Shown: in pieces, positions 24,616 to 32,774 of the stretch
How positions within the stretch are numbered: the stretch's first letter is position 1
How the letters are laid out: every line of letters begins with the position of its first letter
Notes under the pieces: generated by a model
Database searches by the model: none
What the model was told of the DNA's origin: nothing
Seen by the model: only the letters and a program-made list of their open reading frames with translations
Assembly (NCBI GenBank): GCA_038246785.1
Contig: JBBRVP010000036.1
Location: forward strand, 1-35,946
Source: JBBRVP01 sp038246785
GTDB taxonomy: Bacteria > Actinomycetota > Actinomycetes > Jiangellales > Jiangellaceae
Reading direction: 5' to 3'
Length of the DNA stretch: 35,946 nucleotides
Position numbers and translations under genes: made by a program

Positions 24616-25674
24616 ATGGTGCAGGCTGCCGGTGTGACCGACCTGACCCGCACGCCGTTCGGGACGCTGCCGGACGGGCGTGTCGTCGACCGCTTCGTGC
24701 TCGCCGGGGGCGGAGCCGAGGTGGCCGTGCTGACGTACGGCGCCGTGCTGCACTCGGTCGTCGTACCCGACCGGTTCGGTACGCCGGGCGACGTGACCCT
24801 CGGCTACGACGACCTCGCCGGCTACCTCGCCGACACGGCGTCCTTCGGCGCCGTCGTCGGGCGGTTCGGCAACCGCATCGCCGGCGGACGCTTCGAGCTC
24901 GACGCGACGACGTACGACTTGCCGCGCAACAACGGGCCGCACTGCCTGCACGGCGGCCCGGACGGTTTCTCCCACCGACTCTGGTCGGCCGAGGAGGTCC
25001 AGGGCGGCGTCGCGCTCACGCTCGTCAGCCCCGACGGCGACCAGGGCTTCCCGGGGACACTGACTGCCACGGTGACCTACACGCTGTCCGCGGACGGACT
25101 GCGGCTGGACTATGCCGCGCACACCGACGCGCCGACCGTGCTCAACCTGACCAACCATGCCTACTGGAACCTCGACGGCGCGGGTACGGCGGAGCACCAC
25201 GAGGTGGAGGTCCGCGCCAGCTCGTACGTCCCGGTCGACGAGACGGCGATCCCGCTGGGCGACACGGCGGCGGTCGCCGGCACGCCGCTGGACTTCCGGC
25301 TCGGCAAGCCCCTCGGTGCCGGCCTGCGGGCAGGGACCGAGCAGTTGGTGCGGAGCAGGGGCTACGACCACACCCTGGTGCTCGACCGCGAGCCGGGCGC
25401 GGCCCCGAGCTTGGCCGCCCAGGCACGTGCCCCACGCAGCGGACGGGTGCTGGAGGTGCTCACCGACCAGCCGGGGGTGCAGCTGTACTCCGCCAACTTC
25501 CTCGACGGCACCGTGGTCGGCAAGGGAAGCGTGGCGTACCGGCAGGGCGACGCGCTGTGCCTGGAGACCCAGCACTTCCCGGACTCTCCGAACCAGCCCG
25601 CCTTCCCGAGCACGGTCCTGCGTCCCGGCGAGCAGTTCCGCTCCTCCACGATCCTCCGCTTCGGGACCGAGTGA
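24616..25674 (+). CDS. galM: Aldose 1-epimerase (mutarotase)
   Basis: This 352-residue enzyme interconverts alpha and beta anomers of aldoses. Key residues are H112 in HCLHGGPDGFSHRLW, H181 in LNLTNHAYWNLDG (general acid), and the C-terminal glutamate in CLETQHFPDSPN (general base). FGAVVGRFGNRIAGGRF is also typical. The start is either ATG 24616 or GTG 24634; the family motif does not decide between them. It is followed by a strong hairpin shared with the convergent amidase gene. No other galactose gene is adjacent. Confidence 0.93.
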   Translation: MVQAAGVTDLTRTPFGTLPDGRVVDRFVLAGGGAEVAVLTYGAVLHSVVVPDRFGTPGDVTLGYDDLAGYLADTASFGAVVGRFGNRIAGGRFELDATTYDLPRNNGPHCLHGGPDGFSHRLWSAEEVQGGVALTLVSPDGDQGFPGTLTATVTYTLSADGLRLDYAAHTDAPTVLNLTNHAYWNLDGAGTAEHHEVEVRASSYVPVDETAIPLGDTAAVAGTPLDFRLGKPLGAGLRAGTEQLVRSRGYDHTLVLDREPGAAPSLAAQARAPRSGRVLEVLTDQPGVQLYSANFLDGTVVGKGSVAYRQGDALCLETQHFPDSPNQPAFPSTVLRPGEQFRSSTILRFGTE

Positions 25675-25737
25675 GCGCGGCGCCAATTCGTGAAGGGCAC
25701 CCTCCACCACTGCCGCAGGCACCCCTCGCCCCATCAG

Positions 25738-25775
25738 TCAGGCTCTGCCGTGGCCACCACCCCGGCAGAGCCTGA
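25738..25775. terminator. Bidirectional terminator-like hairpin between convergent genes
   Basis: TCAGGCTCTGCCG at 25738-25750 and CGGCAGAGCCTGA at 25763-25775 are exact 13-bp inverted copies with a 12-nt loop. It lies 63 bp after the epimerase stop and 39 bp after the amidase stop, serving either strand. No clear U-tract follows, which is common in high-GC actinobacteria. Confidence 0.8.
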
Positions 25776-25814
25776 CAGATTCCCCCAGCTGGGGTGCCGG
25801 GCCGGGCGCGCGAC

Positions 25815-26603
25815 TCAGCGTCTGACGACCGCGAGGCGGCGGTTGGCCAGGGACGGGTTGCGGAGGCGTACCTCGGCGACCCGGCCCGCGTGTACCGACC
25901 CCACGACGACGCCGTCGTCCTCGGCCAGGCCCGCCACGATCACACCCTGCGGGTCGACGAGCATCGAACGACCGCAGTAGGTTCGACCGGACTGGGCCGC
26001 GGCGGCCACGTAGCAGGTGTTCTCCAACGCTCGCGCCCGCACCAGCGTCGCCCAGTGGTCCTCCTTGAGCGGCCCGCGGACCCACGCCGCCGGCGCGACG
26101 AGCAGGTCGGCGCCGGCGTCGACGAGCAGCCGCCCCATCTCGGGGAAGCGCAGGTCGTAGCAGGTGTGCAGGCCGACGCGCACTCCGGCCACGTCGAGCA
26201 CCACCGGCTCCGGCTCGCCGCCGAGCAGCCGGTCGGACTCGCGGTATCCGAAGGCGTCATAGAGGTGCGCCTTGCGGTAGGAGGCCGCGATGCCGTCGGC
26301 GGTCACGACGACCAGCGTGTTGTACGGCCGGTCGGGGTCGGCGCTGCACTCGAACATGCCGGCCACCAAGGTGGTCGCGTGATCGCGGGCAAGGTCGACG
26401 AGTGTGCGAACGAACGGGCCGTCGAGCGGCTCGGCAACCGGACCGAGCGGGGTGTCCGGCTCGCCGAAGTCGTGCATCACCGCCTCCGGCAGCACGACGA
26501 GGTCCGGCCGCTCCTCGGCCGCGGTGGTGACCCACCGGCGTACGGCGTCGAGGTTGGCGGCCTTGTCCAGCCCGGCGGAGACCTGGGCGAGCGCTACCCT
26601 CAT
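25815..26603 (-). CDS. Carbon-nitrogen hydrolase (nitrilase superfamily amidase)
   Basis: This 262-residue protein has the full catalytic triad of the superfamily: E40 in VLPEAVMHDFG, K111 in SYRKAHLYDAFG and C148 in HTCYDLRFPE. The sequence around the cysteine resembles omega-amidase/Nit-type deaminated-glutathione amidases, which hydrolyse small amides. ATG 26603 is set by strand one, MRVALAQVSAG. It is divergent from mobA with 47 bp between starts. The specific substrate is not known. Confidence 0.9.
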   Translation of the reverse strand: MRVALAQVSAGLDKAANLDAVRRWVTTAAEERPDLVVLPEAVMHDFGEPDTPLGPVAEPLDGPFVRTLVDLARDHATTLVAGMFECSADPDRPYNTLVVVTADGIAASYRKAHLYDAFGYRESDRLLGGEPEPVVLDVAGVRVGLHTCYDLRFPEMGRLLVDAGADLLVAPAAWVRGPLKEDHWATLVRARALENTCYVAAAAQSGRTYCGRSMLVDPQGVIVAGLAEDDGVVVGSVHAGRVAEVRLRNPSLANRRLAVVRR

Positions 26604-26650
26604 GGGCCGATCCTGGCAGCCGGCGGGCGGCCGGCGCAGCGCTGCGCGGT

Positions 26651-27241
26651 ATGACTGGTACCGTGGACTACGACGCGGTGGTGCTCGCGGGGGGTCGCGC
26701 CCGGCGACTCGGTGGCGTCGACAAGGCCGGACTCGTCGTCGGGGGCCGATCGCTGCTGGACAGGTCCCTCGCGGCGGTGGCCGACGCCCGCGCGGTGGTG
26801 GCCGTCGGGCCGCTGCGGGAGACCGCCGCAGCGGACGTGACCTGGGTACGGGAGGAGCCGCCGGGTGCTGGTCCGCTCGCCGCCCTCGGGGCGGGGCTCG
26901 CGGCGCTGCCCTCACCGGTCGCCCCCGTCGTCGTCGTGCTCGCGGCAGACCTGCCGTACGTGACGCCGGCGGTCGTGCAGCGCCTGCTCGACGAGCTGGC
27001 GCGCACCGGGGCCGACGCGGCTTGCCTCGTCGACGGCGGCGGTCAGCGGCAGCTGCTCACCGCGGCGTACCGCTCCCGGCCCCTGGCCGGCGCGCTCGCC
27101 CGGACCGGGCTGCTCGCCGACCAGCCGCTGCGGCCGGTGCTCGGCAGCCTGGCGACGACGCAGGTGCGGGACCCCACGGCTGCCCGCGACGTCGACACCC
27201 CGGACGACCTGGCCGCCGCCCGAGCCGAACTCGAGCCGTGA
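26651..27241 (+). CDS. mobA: Molybdenum cofactor guanylyltransferase
   Basis: This 196-residue nucleotidyltransferase would attach GMP to molybdopterin to form the bis-MGD-type cofactor. The nucleotide-binding loop is VVLAGGRARRLGGVDKAGL (about 10-28), and the conserved middle motifs are EEPPGAGPLAALGAGL and VVLAADLPYVTP, with the metal-binding aspartate in AADLP. The C-terminus has DVDTPDDLAAAR, as in MobA. Other cofactor genes are not next to it. The following small gene starts 20 bp downstream and is probably in the same transcript. Confidence 0.9.
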   Translation: MTGTVDYDAVVLAGGRARRLGGVDKAGLVVGGRSLLDRSLAAVADARAVVAVGPLRETAAADVTWVREEPPGAGPLAALGAGLAALPSPVAPVVVVLAADLPYVTPAVVQRLLDELARTGADAACLVDGGGQRQLLTAAYRSRPLAGALARTGLLADQPLRPVLGSLATTQVRDPTAARDVDTPDDLAAARAELEP

Positions 27242-27261
27242 GCCGAACTGGAGGCCCTGCC

Positions 27262-27516
27262 ATGGACGACTTCCTCGATCGGCTGTGCGACCTGCTCGAC
27301 GTCGGGCGCGACCGTGTACCGGTGCAGGAGGTGCTCGACCTCGCCCGCGACGCCGCCCACGGGGTGGAGCGACCGGCAGCCCCCGTGACGACGTTCGTTG
27401 CCGGGCTGGCGGCCGGGCTGCGCGGCGGGTCGGCCGAGGAGGTGGGGCGCGCGCTGCGAACGGCGTCCGACCTGGCCGTGGGATGGTCGCCGGGGGGGTC
27501 GGCCGGGGCTTCCTGA
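27262..27516 (+). CDS. Small DUF6457-type protein
   Basis: This 84-residue protein starts MDDFLDRLCDLL and continues with VLDLARDAAHGVERPAAPVTTFVAGLAAG. This matches small actinobacterial proteins of the DUF6457 type, often encoded next to mobA and formate-dehydrogenase-related genes. It is mostly helical without cysteines. ATG 27262 has GGAGG at 27250-27254. The position directly after mobA suggests a link with molybdenum cofactor use, but no function is known. Confidence 0.75.
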   Translation: MDDFLDRLCDLLDVGRDRVPVQEVLDLARDAAHGVERPAAPVTTFVAGLAAGLRGGSAEEVGRALRTASDLAVGWSPGGSAGAS

Positions 27517-27553
27517 CGGAGGTCCGGACAAAGGCAGATTCTTCCTCGTCAGG

Positions 27554-27559
27554 TACTCT
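27554..27559 (+). promoter_or_regulatory. Possible -10 box of a leaderless vapBC transcript
   Basis: TACTCT ends 6 nt before the vapB ATG, and no purine-rich ribosome site lies between. This spacing would put the transcript start at the ATG itself, as in leaderless actinobacterial mRNAs. No good -35 box is seen, so the call is tentative. Confidence 0.3.
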
Positions 27560-27565
27560 TCTGCC

Positions 27566-27820
27566 ATGCCGCTGAACATCAAGGATCCGGAGGCCGACCG
27601 GCTCGCGCGCGAGCTGTCCAGCGTGACCGGCGAGACCCTCACCACAGCCGTGGCAACCGCCCTGCGCGAGCGCCTGGACCGCGTTCGCGGTCGTCCCCGC
27701 GGCCAGGATCTCGCCGCCGAGCTGGACGCGATCGCCCTGCGGTGCGCCGCACTGCCCGTGCTCGACGAGCGGTCCGAGGAGGAGATCCTCGGCTACGACG
27801 AGCGGGGACTGCCGGCCTGA
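27566..27820 (+). CDS. vapB: VapB-type antitoxin
   Basis: This 84-residue antitoxin begins MPLNIKDPEADRLARELS and continues with TGETLTTAVATALRERLDR. This is the pattern of Rv0623-like (PSK-type) antitoxins that bind DNA with the N-terminal part and cover the toxin with the C-terminal part. The stop overlaps the toxin start by one base (TGATG), so the pair is translationally coupled. The complex normally represses its own promoter. The start has no clear ribosome site. Confidence 0.9.
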   Translation: MPLNIKDPEADRLARELSSVTGETLTTAVATALRERLDRVRGRPRGQDLAAELDAIALRCAALPVLDERSEEEILGYDERGLPA

Positions 27821-28212
27821 TGGTCCTGGACACGTCGGCGCTGGTCGCCGTGCTGTTCGACGAGCCCGAGCGGCCGGAGTTCGTCCGCACGATCGCGGCC
27901 ACTTCGCGCCGGCTGATCTCCACGGTCACGGTGGTCGAGTCCTCGATCGTCGTGGAGGCGAGGCGTGGCGAAGTGGCGGGTCGCGAGCTCGACCTGTTCC
28001 TCCACCGCGCGAGCGTCCACTCAGTCGCCGTCGACGAGGAACAGGTGCAGCTGGCGCGCGCGGCGTGGCGACGGTACGGCAGGGGACGCCATCCCGCTGG
28101 TCTGAACTTCGGTGACCTCTTCGCCTACGCACTCTCCCGCGCCAGCGGCGAGGAGCTGCTCTTCAAGGGCGACGACTTCGCCAAGACCGACGTCGTGCCG
28201 GCCCGTGCATGA
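27820..28212 (+). CDS. vapC: VapC PIN-domain ribonuclease toxin
   Basis: This 130-residue toxin has the PIN acidic residues D4 (LDTSALVAV), E40 (VVESSIV), D99 (NFGDLFAYALS) and D118 (KGDDFAKTD), all intact. The closest pattern is the Rv0624/VapC30 group. VapC enzymes cleave tRNA or rRNA in a magnesium-dependent way when free of antitoxin. The pair sits between a small mobA-linked gene and a quinone oxidoreductase and looks complete. Confidence 0.93.
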   Translation: MVLDTSALVAVLFDEPERPEFVRTIAATSRRLISTVTVVESSIVVEARRGEVAGRELDLFLHRASVHSVAVDEEQVQLARAAWRRYGRGRHPAGLNFGDLFAYALSRASGEELLFKGDDFAKTDVVPARA

Positions 28213-28317
28213 GCGATGGCATCCCCTTGGCGATCGTGTGCTCAGCGGGCAGGTGGGCGGGCGCCGGTCGGTACGCCAGCGAGGTGGCGCGCGAGCACCC
28301 TGGCTAGGGTCGGCGCC

Positions 28318-29295
28318 GTGCGTGCCGTCGTCGTCGAGACCCCGGGCGGTCCAGGCGCCCTCACCTGGCAGGAGGTGCCCGACCCCGTCGCCGGACCCGG
28401 AAGGGTGGTCGTGGAGGTCGCGGCGTTCGGGGTCAACCGGGCCGACCTGCTGCAGCGGCAGGGGCACTACCCGCCGCCGCCCGGCGCCCCGCCGTACCCG
28501 GGCCTGGAGTGCTCGGGCACGGTCGCCGCGGTCGGCGAGGGGGTGGACGGTTGGCTGGTCGGCGACGAGGTGTGCGCGCTGCTGGCCGGCGGAGGGTACG
28601 CCGAACTGGTTGCGGTGCCCGCCGGGCAGCTGATGCCGCCGCCGCCGGGGGTGGACCTCGTCACCGCCGCGGCGCTGCCGGAGGTGGCGTGCACGGTGCA
28701 GTCCAACGTCTTCATGCTCGCCGAGCTGCGCGGCGGTGAGGTGCTGCTGGTCCACGGCGGTGCCGGCGGCATCGGCACCATGGCGATCCAGCTCGGGCGA
28801 GCGGCGGGCGCGACGGTGGCGGTCACGGCCGGGTCGGCGGCGCGGCTGGAGCGCTGCCGGGAGCTCGGCGCCACCGTGCTCGTGGACCACACCACCCAAG
28901 ACTTCGTCGCGGAGCTGAAGGCCGCGACCGGCGAGCGTGGCGCGGACGTGGTGCTCGACGTCGTTGGCGCGGCGTATCTCGCCCGCAACCTCGACGTGCT
29001 CGCCGTCGGGGGCCGCCTGGTCGTCATCGGGCTGCAGGGGGGCCGCCGCGGCGAGCTCGACCTCGGGCTGCTGATGTCCAAGCGCGGATCGGTGCTGGCG
29101 ACGACGCTGCGGTCACGCCCGCCGGCCGAGAAAGCAGAGATCTGCCGCTCGGTGGTGGAGCATGTGTGGCCGCTGGTGGGCTCCGGGGAGATGCAGCCGA
29201 TCGTCGACCGGGTGCTGCCGTTCGCTCAGGTGGCCGAAGCGCACCGGCTGCTCGAGGCCGGCGGTGTCGTCGGCAAGGTCGTCCTCGCCCGCTGA
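28318..29295 (+). CDS. NAD(P)H quinone oxidoreductase (zinc-free MDR family, PIG3-like)
   Basis: This 325-residue medium-chain reductase lacks the zinc-binding cysteines of alcohol dehydrogenases. Motifs are FGVNRADLLQRQGHYPPPPG, YPGLECSGTVAAVGEGV, and the NADPH loop LLVHGGAGGIGTMAIQLG. The first of these is typical of the human PIG3/bacterial quinone oxidoreductase subgroup. GTG 28318 is chosen because RAVVVETPGGP follows at once; the longer frame has no similarity. It probably begins its own transcript 105 bp after vapC. Confidence 0.9.
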   Translation: MRAVVVETPGGPGALTWQEVPDPVAGPGRVVVEVAAFGVNRADLLQRQGHYPPPPGAPPYPGLECSGTVAAVGEGVDGWLVGDEVCALLAGGGYAELVAVPAGQLMPPPPGVDLVTAAALPEVACTVQSNVFMLAELRGGEVLLVHGGAGGIGTMAIQLGRAAGATVAVTAGSAARLERCRELGATVLVDHTTQDFVAELKAATGERGADVVLDVVGAAYLARNLDVLAVGGRLVVIGLQGGRRGELDLGLLMSKRGSVLATTLRSRPPAEKAEICRSVVEHVWPLVGSGEMQPIVDRVLPFAQVAEAHRLLEAGGVVGKVVLAR

Positions 29296-29385
29296 CGTCC
29301 CCGCTCGCCCATTGGGGCTGGGGACCCCCACCAGCACTATTCGCGGCGTGGGCAAGCGCAGGGCGGGGTGGCAGGCTGGGCGAGC

Positions 29386-30753
29386 ATGGGGAGCGCACCG
29401 CTCGCGGAGCTCGCCGCAGCGCTGCCGGCCGGCGCGGTGGAGACCGACCCCGACGTCGTCGACGCCTACCGGCGCGACCGGGCCGAGACCGCTCTGCCGG
29501 GCACCCCGTTGGCGCTCGTGCGCGCAGCCTCCGCTACGGACGTCGTCGCCGTCCTGCGCTTCGCGACCCGGTACGCCGTCCCGGTTGTCCCGCGTGGCGC
29601 GGGGTCGGGCCTGGCCGGCGGAGCCACCGCCACCGACGGCTGCCTCCTGCTGTCCCTGGAGCGCATGCGACACCTCGACGTCGACCCGGGCGGGCTCTGC
29701 GCGGTCGTCGGTCCGGGAGTGCTCAACGCGGAGCTCAAGTCCGCGGCGCGCGTGCACGGGCTGACCTACCCGCCCGACCCCTCCTCGTACGAGTTCTGCT
29801 CCCTCGGCGGCAACCTCGCCACGAACGCCGGCGGGCTGTGCTGCGTGAAGTACGGCGTCACGACCGACTATGTGCTCGGCCTCGAGGTCGTGCTGGCCGA
29901 CGGCACGCTGCTCCGGCTGGGCGGGCGCACCGTGAAGGACGTCGCCGGCTACGACCTCAAACGGCTGTTCGTCGGCTCCGAGGGGACGCTCGGGGTCATC
30001 ACCGAGGCGGTGCTGCGCCTCGTACCCATGCCTCCTCCGGCGACCACGCTCGTCGCCACGTTCGCCGACGTCGCCGACGCCGGACGAGCCGTGTCGGCGG
30101 TGATGGCCGTGCTGCGTCCCTCGACGCTCGAGCTCATGGACCGGGCGACGGTGTGCGCCGTCGAAGCGTGGAAACCGCGTGGCCTCGACACCTCTGCTGG
30201 CGCCACGCTGATCGCCCAGTGCGACGGAGGCGGCGGCCAGGCCGCCGCCGACATCACGCGCATCGAGGCCCTCGCGACCGAGCACGGCGCGACGTACGTC
30301 GCCTGGACCGACGACCCGGACGAAGGCGAGCAGTTCCTCGACGCGCGCCGCCAGGCGTTCCCGGCGCTGTTCGACCTCGGCACGCCGCTCGTCGAGGACG
30401 TCGGGGTGCCCATCCCGCGCATCGCCGAACTGGTGGGTGGGGTCGAGGAGGTCGCCGCCCGCCACCGCACGGCCATCGCCACGGTGGGACACGCCGGGGA
30501 CGGCAATTTCCATCCGCTCATCACCTTCGACGCCGCCGACCCCGACGCGGTGGCCCGCGCCGACGCGGCCTTCGCCGACGTCATGGCGCTCGCGCTCGCC
30601 CTCGGCGGCACCATCACCGGCGAGCACGGTGTGGGCACCATCAAGGCGCCCTACCTGCACGGGCAGCTCGGGCCCGACGTCGTCCAGGTTTCGCGGCGCA
30701 TCAAGGCAGCGCTCGACCCGGCCGGGATCCTCAACCCCGGCAAGGTCCTCTGA
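29386..30753 (+). CDS. FAD-linked oxidase, glycolate oxidase GlcD type
   Basis: This protein of about 455 residues combines a PCMH-type FAD domain (VPVVPRGAGSGLAGGATATDG; SLGGNLATNAGGLCCVKYG) with the C-terminal FAD-oxidase domain containing VGHAGDGNFHPLI and TGEHGVGTIKAPYL. These metal- and substrate-binding histidines are intact. The family oxidises 2-hydroxyacids such as glycolate or D-lactate. The partner subunits GlcE and GlcF are not adjacent, so it may act alone or with distant partners. ATG 29386 is the likely start; GTG 29368 is possible. Confidence 0.88.
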   Translation: MGSAPLAELAAALPAGAVETDPDVVDAYRRDRAETALPGTPLALVRAASATDVVAVLRFATRYAVPVVPRGAGSGLAGGATATDGCLLLSLERMRHLDVDPGGLCAVVGPGVLNAELKSAARVHGLTYPPDPSSYEFCSLGGNLATNAGGLCCVKYGVTTDYVLGLEVVLADGTLLRLGGRTVKDVAGYDLKRLFVGSEGTLGVITEAVLRLVPMPPPATTLVATFADVADAGRAVSAVMAVLRPSTLELMDRATVCAVEAWKPRGLDTSAGATLIAQCDGGGGQAAADITRIEALATEHGATYVAWTDDPDEGEQFLDARRQAFPALFDLGTPLVEDVGVPIPRIAELVGGVEEVAARHRTAIATVGHAGDGNFHPLITFDAADPDAVARADAAFADVMALALALGGTITGEHGVGTIKAPYLHGQLGPDVVQVSRRIKAALDPAGILNPGKVL

Positions 30754-30801
30754 CGCTCAGCGCCGACCCCCCGGCGGCCGCGCTCTCCCGCGCTCGCCCG
30801 C

Positions 30802-30896
30802 CCCTGCCACACATTTGGGGAGCGAGTGACTGCTGAGACCCCCGTGACGCCACTGAAGCCCCGCGCCCCTCAGGCACCCCAAATGTGTAGGCAGGG
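30802..30896. repeat. Long-armed inverted repeat between the GlcD-type gene and the LLM gene
   Basis: The left arm 30802-30820 contains CCTGCCACACATTTGGGG, and the right arm 30877-30896 is its inverted copy with one extra base (CCCCAAATGTGTAGGCAGGG). The arms could pair over 19 bp with one bulge, enclosing 56 nt. It sits between convergent genes (216 bp without a gene), so termination in both directions is possible, but the long loop is unlike a normal terminator. Confidence 0.7.
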
Positions 30897-30969
30897 AGCG
30901 GAGAACGGGGAGCGGCGGGCGCCGAGGGCCGGCTCGGCGGCGACCGCGCGGGCCGGGTTGGCGGCGCGC

Positions 30970-31821
30970 TCAGGCCGGCGGTCCGAGCGACACCCGCCGG
31001 TGCAGCTCGCGCAGTCCCTCGGCGCCGCGAGGCAGGTCCCACCAGCTCTCGATCCACCACGTCGCTCCAGCCTCGGCGTACCGCGCCCTGGTCTCCGCGT
31101 CGCCGCGGACAGCACCGAAACCGCCGAGGCTGTCGCCCTCGACGACCACGTCGTAGCCCTCCCGTGGCAACCCGGCCGCCGCCCGCAGATCACGAACCCG
31201 GGCCACGACGTCGGCGAGGGCGTCCGGCGGCAGGCCGCCCTCGGGACCTCCGGCGAGCGCGGGCAGCAACCCCTGCCAGCGGGCCGCCCGTTCGAGCGAA
31301 CGCTGCCGCTCGTGCCCCGGCACGGACGCCCCCACCACCCACACCGGCGGGTGCGGCCGCTGGACGGGCGGGTCCGGCAGCATGAAGTCGGTCGGGCGCG
31401 CCGAGTAGTGCTCGCCCTCGTACGCGAAGGGCTGGCCGGCCAGCAGGCCGGCGTAGACCGCCAACGACTCGTCGAGCTTGCGCGCGCGCACCGCGCGCCC
31501 CTCGTCGGGCTCGAACGCGGTCCAACCCTCGTGCAGCGCACCCAGGCCGACGCTCATCACGACGCGGCCGCCGCTGAGTCGGTCGACGGTGCCGACCCGC
31601 GAGGCGAGGTCCCACGGCCGGACCCTCGAGGCCGGCGTCAGCAGGGTGCCGAGGCGGACCCGCTCGGTCACCATCGCGGCCGCGCCGAGCGTCACCCAGG
31701 CGTCAACGCCATAGACCGCCTCCCAGGTGAGCACCATGTCCCAGCCGTGGTCCTCACCGAGCCGCGCCGCCCCGGCGAACTCGCGGGTGTCGGCGTACGG
31801 GACGACGAAGCCGTGGCGCAT
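30970..31821 (-). CDS. LLM-class F420-dependent oxidoreductase (second copy)
   Basis: This 283-residue luciferase-like protein has MRHGFVVPYADTREF, then MVTERVRLGTLLTPASRVRPWDLASR and VDRLSGGRVVMSVGLGA, the characteristic barrel motifs. It is only distantly related to the LLM protein at 4787-5650, so it is not a recent duplicate. F420 use is inferred from the family. It is divergent from the amino-acid-type operon starting at 31878, with 56 bp between starts, and may share regulation with it. Confidence 0.88.
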   Translation of the reverse strand: MRHGFVVPYADTREFAGAARLGEDHGWDMVLTWEAVYGVDAWVTLGAAAMVTERVRLGTLLTPASRVRPWDLASRVGTVDRLSGGRVVMSVGLGALHEGWTAFEPDEGRAVRARKLDESLAVYAGLLAGQPFAYEGEHYSARPTDFMLPDPPVQRPHPPVWVVGASVPGHERQRSLERAARWQGLLPALAGGPEGGLPPDALADVVARVRDLRAAAGLPREGYDVVVEGDSLGGFGAVRGDAETRARYAEAGATWWIESWWDLPRGAEGLRELHRRVSLGPPA

Positions 31822-31877
31822 CCGGGAAGGCTAGGCGCATGCCGGGCCCAGTGACGACCGAACGCAGGCGCGCGAGC

Positions 31878-32774
31878 ATGGGTGCTGTGACCGAGCTTCC
31901 CAGCGATGCCGCAGACCGATCCCTCGTCGGCGATGCCGTGGCCGCGGCGGACGCGGCGGCCCAGGCAGCCGGGGTCCGCATCGGTCCGCTCGACTCGTTG
32001 GCCGACCTACAGGCAGTGCAGCAGCTGTACGAGCGGATCTGGCGTCCCGGAGGCGAGAACCCCCCCGTGACGGCCGACCTGCTCAGAGCACTAACCAAGG
32101 CCGGCAACCACGTCAGTGGAGCGTTCGACGGCGACGAGCTCGTCGGCGCCTCCGTCGGCTTCTTCGGGCCGCCGGTCAGCGCGGAGCTGCACAGCCACAT
32201 CGCCGGGGTGTCGGCCCGGATGCGTGGGCGCAACGTGGGCTTCGCGCTCAAGGTGCACCAGCGTGCGTGGGCTCTGCAGCGTGGCGTCCGCGAAATCTCC
32301 TGGACCTTCGACCCGCTGTCGCGTCGCAACGCGTACTTCAACATCGGCAAGCTCGCGGCCGATCCCGCGGAGTACCTATCGAACTTCTACGGCCAGATGC
32401 ACGACGCCATCAACGGCAGCGACGACTCCGACCGGCTGCTGGTGACGTGGCGGCTGGCGTCCCCCGAGGTCGCGGCCGCCTGCAGTGGAGGCCATCGGAT
32501 CGTCGACGCGGCCGCGGAACGCGCCGCGGGAGCGGTGCCGGCCCTCGACGTCGCGCCGTCCCGGGGCCCATCAGCCGGGCACACCGACGCGGCCACCGTG
32601 CTCGTCGCCGTGCCGGCTGACATTGAGGCGATCCGCAGCGAGGACGAGGCCCGTGCGGCGGCCTGGCGGGTTGCGGTGCGCGAGGCACTCGGCGGCCTGA
32701 TCGCCGCCGGGGCGCGGGTGCGCGGGTTCGACCGCGCCGGCTGGTACGTCGTGGACCGGAAGGAGACGCCGTGA
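31878..32774 (+). CDS. COG3375-type GNAT acyltransferase
   Basis: This 298-residue protein has an N-terminal acyltransferase part: LADLQAVQQLYERIW, GAFDGDELVGASVGFFG, HSHIAGVSARMRGRNVGFALK (acyl-CoA binding loop) and SWTFDPLSRRNAYFNIGKL. This is the COG3375 pattern, longer than simple GNATs. Its TGA overlaps the GTG of the racemase-like gene. In Geobacillus a GNAT enzyme N-succinylates D-amino acids for a racemase of the neighbouring gene's family; the same role is inferred here. A longer start at 31839 and a shorter one at GTG 31887 are possible. Confidence 0.85.
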   Translation: MGAVTELPSDAADRSLVGDAVAAADAAAQAAGVRIGPLDSLADLQAVQQLYERIWRPGGENPPVTADLLRALTKAGNHVSGAFDGDELVGASVGFFGPPVSAELHSHIAGVSARMRGRNVGFALKVHQRAWALQRGVREISWTFDPLSRRNAYFNIGKLAADPAEYLSNFYGQMHDAINGSDDSDRLLVTWRLASPEVAAACSGGHRIVDAAAERAAGAVPALDVAPSRGPSAGHTDAATVLVAVPADIEAIRSEDEARAAAWRVAVREALGGLIAAGARVRGFDRAGWYVVDRKETP

